Source of the DNA: an uncultured Bacteroidota bacterium
GTDB taxonomy: Bacteria; Bacteroidota; Rhodothermia; Rhodothermales; UBA10348
Assembly (NCBI GenBank): GCA_937893205.1
Contig: CALBJU010000070.1
Span: 1 to 6,480 of the forward strand
Length of the DNA: 6,480 bases
Reading direction: 5' to 3'
The notes under the pieces were generated by a model. That model was not told where the DNA came from. It was given only the letters and a program-made list of their open reading frames with translations, and ran no database searches. Below are positions 1 to 5,184 of this stretch, one piece after another; within the stretch, counting starts at the first letter, position 1; every line of letters starts with the position of its first letter. The translations under genes were made by a program, and so were the position numbers.

Positions 1-147
1 GGAGCTTCTTCCTCAACAACCGGAGCTTCTTCTACGGCGGCATCTTCGGTAGGAGCCTCCTCTACGGATGCTTCCTCGGCGACGGGCGCTTCCTCTACGG
101 GAGATTCGTCTACCGGTGCCTCCTCGACCTCAGCTTCCGCCTCACTC
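1..147 (-). repeat. Acidic VEEAP-type repeats in the S1 C-terminal tail
   Basis: After the TLGELSGLAELK segment the S1 frame becomes Glu/Ala/Val/Pro-rich, with four exact VEEAP units and variants (VDESP, VAEEAS, VVEEEAP). There is no stop codon before the window edge, so the tail is longer than the roughly 49 residues seen here. It resembles the N-terminal extension in composition but uses a different unit. Confidence 0.75.
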
Positions 148-2510
148 TGCTCCATCTTAGCCTTCAGTTCAGCCAACCCGCTCAATTCGCCAAGAGTTGC
201 GGCTCCTCCAGCGGTTTCTTTCTGAATGAACTTTTTGACATCTCGGGCCGAATCGGCTCGAGCAACAGATTTTTCACGTTTCTCTGCCTTACGCTCTGCA
301 CGCTCCTGCGTACGGGCGTGCTCCGTTGCGCTCAGAATGATTTCTTTCTGATTGACATCGAATCGGATCACGAAAAGGTCCGCGATCTCGTCGCCCGGCT
401 TGAAATCGGCCATGGCCTGCCCCTCTGGCAGCTGGCCATCGGGAAGAAATGCCTCTACTTCCAACGGAAGTTCGACTACCAAACCTTTGTCTTCGATGCG
501 AACAACTTTGGCGCTGGAGGTTGAGCCTTCAGCGTAGACCTGAGCAAACTGATTCCATGGATTCGTATCCACTTGTTTATGCCCCAGGGAAATGCGGCGT
601 TCGCTGGTATCAATGTTAAGCACAACCACGTCGAGTTCCTGACCCTTCTTCACCATGTCACTTGGGTGACTGATACGTTTGGTCCAGGACAGATCGCTGA
701 TGTGTACCAGCCCGTCAATCCCAGGCTCGATCTCAACAAAGACACCGAAGTTGGTGATATTTCGAACCTTTCCGCGCATGATGGTTCCTGGTGGATATCG
801 CTCGGCGATATTTTCCCAAGGATCCGGCTCCAGCTGTTTCATTCCCAGCGATATCTTCTTCCCTTCGCTATCCACCTTCAGGATTTTCACTGAGACAATC
901 TGGCCAAGAGAGACCATCTGGGAAGGATGGCGAATGTGTTCTGTCCAGCTCATTTCTGAGATATGCACGAGGCCTTCGATACCCTTCTCAAGCTCAACAA
1001 ATGCGCCGTAATCGGTGATCGAGACCACTTTTCCTTCGACCAACTGATCGCCAGAGAGTTTATCTTCGATGTCCTCCCACGGATGCTTCTGAAGCTGTTT
1101 GAGTCCGAGAGAAATACGCTGGCGCTCCTTGTCATAATCAAGGACGACGACGTTCAGTTTTTCGTCCAGGCTGACCAGTTCTGAGGGGTGCGATACACGC
1201 CCCCACGACAGATCAGTGATATGGAGGAGACCGTCAACACCGCCGAGGTCGATGAACACACCGAAATCAGTAATGTTTTTGACAAGACCTTCGAGAATCT
1301 GTCCTGGCTCCATCGTCGACAAAATGTTTTCTCGCTGCGCCATGAGATCCTTCTCGATGAGCGCTTTGTGAGAAACGACAATGTTTTCGTTGGCCGGATT
1401 GAGCTTGACGATCTTGAATTCCATCCTCTTATCGAGGTAGGCATCAAAGTCGCGAACTGGTCGGACATCGATCTGCGAGCCAGGAAGAAACGCTTCCATG
1501 CCGTCGAACAGATCCACGATCATTCCACCCTTGATACGGCGAATGATGGTCCCCTCGAGAACCTCTTCATTGTTGAAGGCGTCCTCGATCCTGCGCCAGC
1601 GGCGAACCGTGTCGGCCTTGGTCTTGGAGAGAACAAGTTGGCCGTGATAGTCCTCAATGCGCTCGAGATAGACCTCAACTTCCTCGCCTTCCGTAAGCTC
1701 TGAGTCGAATTCGCTGCGGGATACGATTCCGTCGCTCTTGAAGCCGATATCGATAACGACATCCTTTTCACCAACACTCACCACCTTTCCGGCTACGATT
1801 TCGTGCTCAGAAACGTTAGTAAGAGTGTTCTCGACCAGCTTTCGCAGATCATCCAGACCAACATTCCAATCTTCTGGATCGGTAACGTTTTCCAGATCTT
1901 CCAGCTTGTAAACTTCGCCGGAGATTTCACCGGTGTATCCGATCATGCCAGCTGGCAGTTCAATAGATCCGGCGTCCTCAACCTCTTCAGTCGGACTTTC
2001 CTCCGCTTTTTCAGGAGTGGACTCTGCGGTCGCAGCTTCAACTGGTGCCTCATCTGACTCTTCAGCAGCGACTTCTTCAGTCACAGCTTCGGCAGCTTCA
2101 ACGGGTGCTTCTTCGGGAGCGGCTTCTTCAGTCGCAGTTTCCGCAGTTTCGACTGGTGCTTCAGCTGGCTCTTCAGTAGCGATCTCTTCAGTAGAGGCTT
2201 CTTCAGACGCAGTTTCTGCGGCTTCAACCGATTCCTCTTCAGGAGTGGACTCTTCAGTCGCAGCTTCTGCGGCTTCGGTCGGTGCCTCTTCAGTCGCTTC
2301 TTCTGCGGCAGCTTCTGTCACCTCGTCAGGGGCCTCTTCTGCCGACTCGGGGGATGCTTCATCGGAGGGCTCTTCAGCCTGCTCAACCGGCGCTTCCTCC
2401 TGGGAAGCCTCCTCTGAAGTCGATTCTTCCTCTGCAGCTTGTTCTTCCTGGGCCGTCGGCTCTGAAGCCTCTTCGGTTTCGGGTTCTGCTGCCTGAGGCT
2501 CGGCGTCCAC
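1..2510 (-). CDS. rpsA: 30S ribosomal protein S1, six S1 domains with acidic extensions (3' end cut by window edge)
   Basis: S1 binds mRNA on the 30S subunit and helps load structured or weakly Shine-Dalgarno-bearing messages. Numbered from GTG 2510, residues 1 to about 190 are Glu/Ala/Thr/Ser-rich low complexity. Six OB-fold S1 repeats follow, beginning near residues 237 (EIVAGKVVSVGEKDVVIDIG), 315 (EVLEGTIIRR), 404 (QILEGLVKNITDFGVFIDLG), 489 (QLVEGKVVSITDYGAFVELE), 576 (TIMRGKVRNITNFGVFVEIE) and about 662 (degenerate). Repeats 3-5 have the typical GLVHIS.LSW and RISLG.KQL..PW motifs. After repeat 6 come a charged basic/acidic stretch, a TLGELSGLAELK segment and an acidic tail with repeated VEEAP, still open at base 1. 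At least 836 residues are visible, against about 557 in E. coli. It lies downstream of cmk on the same strand, a common pairing. The product is certain. The start is not: GTG 2510 is the first standard start codon after the in-frame stop at 2649-2651, but the frame looks coding up to about 2630. Confidence 0.95.
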   Translation of the reverse strand, partial: MDAEPQAAEPETEEASEPTAQEEQAAEEESTSEEASQEEAPVEQAEEPSDEASPESAEEAPDEVTEAAAEEATEEAPTEAAEAATEESTPEEESVEAAETASEEASTEEIATEEPAEAPVETAETATEEAAPEEAPVEAAEAVTEEVAAEESDEAPVEAATAESTPEKAEESPTEEVEDAGSIELPAGMIGYTGEISGEVYKLEDLENVTDPEDWNVGLDDLRKLVENTLTNVSEHEIVAGKVVSVGEKDVVIDIGFKSDGIVSRSEFDSELTEGEEVEVYLERIEDYHGQLVLSKTKADTVRRWRRIEDAFNNEEVLEGTIIRRIKGGMIVDLFDGMEAFLPGSQIDVRPVRDFDAYLDKRMEFKIVKLNPANENIVVSHKALIEKDLMAQRENILSTMEPGQILEGLVKNITDFGVFIDLGGVDGLLHITDLSWGRVSHPSELVSLDEKLNVVVLDYDKERQRISLGLKQLQKHPWEDIEDKLSGDQLVEGKVVSITDYGAFVELEKGIEGLVHISEMSWTEHIRHPSQMVSLGQIVSVKILKVDSEGKKISLGMKQLEPDPWENIAERYPPGTIMRGKVRNITNFGVFVEIEPGIDGLVHISDLSWTKRISHPSDMVKKGQELDVVVLNIDTSERRISLGHKQVDTNPWNQFAQVYAEGSTSSAKVVRIEDKGLVVELPLEVEAFLPDGQLPEGQAMADFKPGDEIADLFVIRFDVNQKEIILSATEHARTQERAERKAEKREKSVARADSARDVKKFIQKETAGGAATLGELSGLAELKAKMEQSEAEAEVEEAPVDESPVEEAPVAEEASVEEAPTEDAAVEEAPVVEEEA
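1960..2510 (-). repeat. Glu/Ala-rich low-complexity repeat region coding the S1 N-terminus
   Basis: About 180 codons are made almost only of Glu, Ala, Thr, Ser, Pro and Val, in degenerate units such as EEAPVEAAE, ATEESTPEE and TEEAPTEAAE. Two copies of a 16-base sequence (TTCAGGAGTGGACTCT on the plus strand) start at 2010 and 2238, exactly 228 bases or 76 codons apart. Similarity continues beyond them, which suggests an in-frame segmental duplication that has since diverged. The segment should be strongly acidic and disordered. Confidence 0.8.
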
Positions 2511-2648
2511 TACTGCGTTTTCAGTAGCTTCTTCCTCTGGATTTTGTTGTGCTTCTAGGACTTCTTCAGTACCGGGAGCTTGCTCCTCTTCCTGGCTGTC
2601 CTTTTGCTGGTCTTCGGCCCTGGGTCTACGTATGAGCCACTCGCCGAA
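2511..2648 (-). other. Open in-frame extension upstream of the rpsA GTG, without a standard start codon
   Basis: The rpsA frame stays open from GTG 2510 back to a TAA at 2649-2651. The translation contains AEDQQKDSQEEEQAPGTEEV and QQNPEEEATENAVV, so its Glu/Gln/Ala-rich composition matches the S1 N-terminus that follows. No ATG, GTG, TTG or CTG occurs in this frame. The only start-like codon is ATA at 2633-2631, which would give IRRPRAEDQQ. A GTG at 2640-2638 lies in a neighbouring frame and meets TAG after four codons; removing one base around 2628-2631 would join it to the S1 frame. Possible explanations are a rare AUA start, a base-call error, or chance low complexity upstream of a real GTG start. 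Confidence 0.5.
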
Positions 2649-2678
2649 TTAGAGTAGACGGGAATTGTCGGCGGGCTC
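2634..2678 (-). promoter_or_regulatory. Imperfect hairpin in the rpsA leader
   Basis: Read on the minus strand, GAGCC plus CGCCGA (2678-2668) can pair with TCGGCG (2647-2642) and GGCTC (2638-2634). This gives 6 + 5 base pairs, with a three-base bulge (AGT) on the 3' side and a 20-base loop. The structure ends immediately before the ATA at 2633 and its 3' arm contains the GTG at 2640-2638, so it would sit at or next to a possible translation start. S1 in E. coli represses its own mRNA through leader structure, which makes an autoregulatory role conceivable, but nothing in the sequence proves it. There is no U-run after it, so it is not a typical intrinsic terminator. Confidence 0.4.
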
Positions 2679-2761
2679 GGTTTAGTTGATAACACTCCCG
2701 ATGGCTTCCCTAACCATAATCGGGGCTGGGCCAATTTGGCTCAGACTCACTTCTACATACG
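2649..2761. other. cmk-rpsA intergenic spacer
   Basis: This is the clearly non-coding part of the gap between the cmk stop codon and the open rpsA frame. It contains the 5' arm and loop of the leader hairpin and a small perfect inverted repeat (GCCAA-A-TTGGC on the minus strand, around 2729-2739). I found no convincing -35/-10 pair on the minus strand and no GC-rich hairpin with a U-run. rpsA may therefore be co-transcribed with cmk, although a weak or lineage-specific promoter here cannot be excluded. Confidence 0.5.
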
Positions 2762-3439
2762 TTAATCGACCTCGTTCCCCGATATCACCGCTATTATATT
2801 CTCCACCTGTTCTTCAAAAGAGACCACGCTGGTATCAATCTCAATAGCGTCCTCCGCCCTGGTCAGCGGAGAGTGGGTTCTTGTCGCGTCCCGCTCATCT
2901 CGTTCGATGAGTTCATTGTACAGCTTCTCCTGATCCGCTTCGAGACCTTTCTCTTTCATCTGCAAAGCTCTTCTCTTCGCCCTGACTCGTGGATCTGCAA
3001 CGAGGAAGAACTTGAATTGAGCCTCTGGAAAGACAACGGTCCCGATATCGCGTCCCTCCATGACTACGGACATTCCGGCTCTCATTGCTTCGTCAGCCAT
3101 CTGGCGCTGCAGCTCAACCATTCTATTTCGAACATCCAGGCGTTTGCTCACTCGCGATGACATATCGCTCACCTCGCTGGAGCGAATGCGCTCACTCACG
3201 TCCTCTCCATTGAGAAAAACGTGGACGCCGCTTTCTGACTGCTCCAGCTTGATATTGATTTGGGGGATCAGTCGATCGAACTTGTCGGATTCTGGCTCGA
3301 CGCCACGCTGAAGTGATAACAGCGCTACCGCCCGATACATGGCACCTGTATCTATGTAGAGAGCATCAGTGCGTCGGGCCACTTCCCTCGCGGTAGAACT
3401 TTTTCCAGAGCCTGCTGGCCCGTCAATCGCAATAATCAC
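2762..3439 (-). CDS. cmk: Cytidylate kinase ((d)CMP kinase)
   Basis: Cmk transfers phosphate from ATP to CMP or dCMP, giving CDP or dCDP for RNA, DNA and phospholipid precursors in the cytoplasm. The 225 residues match the usual length of bacterial Cmk. The N-terminus IAIDGPAGSGKSS carries the P-loop at residues 7-15. IDTGAMYRA (29-37) is the classic substrate-binding motif of the family. The NMP-binding insertion follows (residues about 60-120), then EGRDIGTVVFPEA (128-140), and DPRVRAKRR (149-157) with RDERDATR (180-187) as the lid/arginine region. The SPL.RAEDAIEIDTS segment near residues 190-204 is also typical. The start codon is GTG, which places the first Met just before the P-loop strand as in homologues; upstream ATGs are out of frame. 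rpsA follows on the same strand. No key residue appears to be missing. Confidence 0.97.
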   Translation of the reverse strand: MIIAIDGPAGSGKSSTAREVARRTDALYIDTGAMYRAVALLSLQRGVEPESDKFDRLIPQINIKLEQSESGVHVFLNGEDVSERIRSSEVSDMSSRVSKRLDVRNRMVELQRQMADEAMRAGMSVVMEGRDIGTVVFPEAQFKFFLVADPRVRAKRRALQMKEKGLEADQEKLYNELIERDERDATRTHSPLTRAEDAIEIDTSVVSFEEQVENIIAVISGNEVD

Positions 3440-3491
3440 GTATTCACCATGTTTCCGCTCAAACTATCCCCCTTTTGCCGACCTTTCAACG
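3440..3491. other. Divergent intergenic region between cmk and the TrmH gene
   Basis: These 52 bases must hold initiation signals for the leftward cmk-rpsA block, and perhaps for the rightward methyltransferase-mutase block. I see the weak leftward TTGAAA/TAGTTT pair and a pyrimidine-rich run (CCCCCTTTT on the plus strand). No rightward -35/-10 pair is convincing, so the rightward promoter may overlap the start of cmk. Confidence 0.5.
3461..3489 (-). promoter_or_regulatory. Possible sigma-70-like promoter for cmk
   Basis: On the minus strand, TTGAAA (3489-3484) is followed after 17 bases by TAGTTT (3466-3461), about 22 bases before the cmk GTG. The -35 box is good and the -10 box is weak (3 of 6 to TATAAT). 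Position and spacing fit, but a short non-coding gap gives such matches by chance, and some Bacteroidota-type sigma factors use other motifs. Confidence 0.3.
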
Positions 3492-4073
3492 ATGCGGGGA
3501 AAGGGATTTCATGAATTGAACGCGGAAGAACATATGCGCAAACTGGCGCACGAGGAAATAAAAAGGGTTGATCCAAGTGAAATCAGCTCGATTGAACGCC
3601 ATCCGGTATGTGTCCTACTCGAAAATATTCGATCGGCACACAACGTCGGAGCCATTCTTCGAAGCGCAGACGGTGCATTGGCTTCCGAAGTGATCCTTGG
3701 CGGCATCACACCCGACGGGAATCACAAAGGAGTTAATAAATCCGCGCTCGGTGCACAGGAGTTCGTTCCCTGGAGAACTTGTGCTGATGCGGTGTCTGCT
3801 GTAAGATCATTAAAGACAAAGGGTTTTACTGTTGCAGCTCTTGAGCTTACGGACACGCCAACCACCTCCGGCGACCTGGCCTCCAAAGATTTTCCGCTTT
3901 GCCTCGTGGTCGGAAACGAAGTGACTGGTATATCCGATGATCTTCTCGCTGAATGCGATCTCGCTCTGGAAATTCCACAATTTGGCGCAAAGCAATCTCT
4001 GAATGTTTCAGTCGCCCTCGGAATCGCATTGTTCGATGTAGTGAGACACTACCGTAGTTTGGCAGCTCTTTAA
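3492..4073 (+). CDS. TrmH/SpoU-family RNA 2'-O-ribose methyltransferase
   Basis: This is a SPOUT-class enzyme that methylates a ribose 2'-OH in tRNA or rRNA using S-adenosylmethionine; the exact target nucleotide cannot be told from sequence. The 193 residues show the three SpoU motifs. Motif 1 is NIRSAHNVGAILRSADG (45-61), with the conserved Asn51 and catalytic-type Arg57. Motif 2 is VVGNEVTGIS (139-148), with Glu143. Motif 3 is IPQFGAKQSLNVSVALGIAL (161-180), with Ser169 and Asn171, forming the knotted SAM site. There is no N-terminal RNA-binding (L30e-like) domain, as in the small TrmH subgroup. ATG 3492 gives an N-terminus FHELNAEE before MRKLAHEEI. An alternative ATG at 3534 has a GGAAG Shine-Dalgarno-like sequence five bases upstream and would begin at MRKL, where I recall many relatives beginning. 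It is divergent from cmk and 31 bases ahead of mutA, so probably co-transcribed with mutAB. Confidence 0.9.
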   Translation: MRGKGFHELNAEEHMRKLAHEEIKRVDPSEISSIERHPVCVLLENIRSAHNVGAILRSADGALASEVILGGITPDGNHKGVNKSALGAQEFVPWRTCADAVSAVRSLKTKGFTVAALELTDTPTTSGDLASKDFPLCLVVGNEVTGISDDLLAECDLALEIPQFGAKQSLNVSVALGIALFDVVRHYRSLAAL

Positions 4074-4104
4074 TTACTCAATTTACCTTCTCAATCAGAT
4101 CGGA

Positions 4105-5184
4105 TTGAACTGGAGTCAACTCATAGAAAAAGAATCAGGCGGAAAGCTTAAAAGCGGCGATCTGACCTGGTACCCGGATGCGTCGATCTCTCTCGATGCC
4201 CTGGTGGAATCCGCAGGATGGACGAGTCTCAATACGCCCGCGGATGTTCGCTATGTCCCTCTCGTGGCATCTGGCGGCGAGCCCGGCCTCTGGCTCTGTA
4301 GGGAGCACTGTTCACATTCCGGTTCACCGGCAACTGTTCTACTGTCTGGATCGTCTTCTGATACAGTACAATCGTGGATTGATAACACCGAAAATAGCAG
4401 CGAAAATCGCGTGTCGATCGATAGTACGAGCCTCTCGGCCCTCTTCTCGAAGGATCCCATTTCAACACCTTCAAATGCGATTGATCTTCTACCATATGAG
4501 TCCATAGGATTCGGACCGGTATCCCAGGTCACACTCGCCCTCTACGCTCTGGAACGACTCCTTCAGTCGGGCGAGAAGGCCCCTTCTGTTTTCGTACCCA
4601 TCTCTTCCCGGCTGATCGCCGAAATCAGCAAGTTGAGATCACTAAGAAGTGTTCTGAATCATCTGGCAGGGATTCATGGACAAGCAGAGCCCAGCGTTCA
4701 ATTGCACTCGGTGACCTCCAGGATAGCCCTCGACGAGCGCGCACCGGACAACAACCTGATTCGCTGCACCGTTCATGCAATGGCCGCGGTGATGGGCGGC
4801 TCCGATGTGCTCAGCATCCAGCCTTGGAACGTCAACTCGAGGGGCCACGGGGACCCAGAGGCTCGGCGACTCGCAAGCAACATCTTGCATATCCTGAATC
4901 ATGAAAGCAATCTCAGCCGGGTATCGGATCCGCTTTCAGGCTCTTTCACCATAGAGAAAGCAACTCACGAGTTTTCACAACTGGCCTGGAAGCGATTCCT
5001 TCAAATCAAAGACCTTCCGCCAGCTCTTTTGTCTTCATCTGAAATCGTATTGAAATGGCTGAAAGATGACAGAAACCACGCACCATCACCGCTCGTCGGC
5101 GAAGACTCAGATCGTGCGTCTCGCGAGAAAGTAGAGCAAAGGGTTCGCGACACCTTTTCCTTTCCTGCCTGGAGGGTGCGTTGA
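4105..5184 (+). CDS. mutA: Methylmalonyl-CoA mutase small (beta) subunit, short form without B12 domain
   Basis: This is the non-catalytic partner of MutB in the heterodimeric mutase that interconverts (R)-methylmalonyl-CoA and succinyl-CoA. The N-terminal segment (W3, GGK, DLTWYPDASISLD, residues 1-31) corresponds to the family's conserved opening. The partial TIM barrel is visible as SIGFGPVSQVTLALYALERL (133-152), IAEISKLRSLR (171-181), NLIRCTVHAMAAVMGGSDV (217-235) and ARRLASNILHILNHESNLSR (253-272), then DPLSGSFTIEKATHEFSQLAW (275-295) in place of the usual DPAxGSYxVE. The C-terminal 55 or so residues are poorly conserved. At 359 residues it is well short of classical small subunits (above 600) and of the roughly 450-residue B12-less forms of Bacteroidota, and no DxHxxG cobalamin motif is present. 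The start is TTG with no clear Shine-Dalgarno sequence; no standard in-frame start lies nearby. It overlaps mutB by one base (TGATG). Confidence 0.85.
   Translation: MNWSQLIEKESGGKLKSGDLTWYPDASISLDALVESAGWTSLNTPADVRYVPLVASGGEPGLWLCREHCSHSGSPATVLLSGSSSDTVQSWIDNTENSSENRVSIDSTSLSALFSKDPISTPSNAIDLLPYESIGFGPVSQVTLALYALERLLQSGEKAPSVFVPISSRLIAEISKLRSLRSVLNHLAGIHGQAEPSVQLHSVTSRIALDERAPDNNLIRCTVHAMAAVMGGSDVLSIQPWNVNSRGHGDPEARRLASNILHILNHESNLSRVSDPLSGSFTIEKATHEFSQLAWKRFLQIKDLPPALLSSSEIVLKWLKDDRNHAPSPLVGEDSDRASREKVEQRVRDTFSFPAWRVR
5171..5176 (+). promoter_or_regulatory. Strong ribosome binding site for mutB inside the end of mutA
   Basis: GGAGGG lies seven bases upstream of the mutB ATG, within the last codons of mutA. 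Together with the TGATG stop/start overlap, it fixes the mutB start and indicates translational coupling, which would help produce the two subunits in equal amounts. It is the clearest Shine-Dalgarno sequence in the window. Confidence 0.8.

Noticed and set aside
1188..1703. 171-residue plus-strand open frame
   Set aside because: It lies antisense to S1 repeats 2 and 3, which have clear family motifs; the plus-strand product matches nothing I recognise.
1933..2496. 187-residue plus-strand open frame rich in Ser and Ala
   Set aside because: It is the antisense shadow of the Glu/Ala-rich S1 N-terminus (GAA/GAG and GCx codons read backwards as Ser/Ala codons); no domain and no start signal.
2684..2712. 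Possible rpsA promoter on the minus strand (TTAGGG, 16 bases, TATCAA)
   Set aside because: The -35 box matches only two of six positions; not distinguishable from chance.
2682..2717. Minus-strand 11-codon ATG frame (MVREAIGSVIN) in the cmk-rpsA gap as a leader peptide
   Set aside because: No Shine-Dalgarno sequence, no run of regulatory codons, and a frame this short is expected by chance in 110 bases.
2729..2739. GCCAA-A-TTGGC inverted repeat as terminator or operator
   Set aside because: The arms are only five base pairs with a one-base loop and no U-run follows; too weak to call.
4229..4902. Several minus-strand open frames opposite mutA
   Set aside because: They overlap conserved mutA barrel motifs and have no recognisable content of their own.
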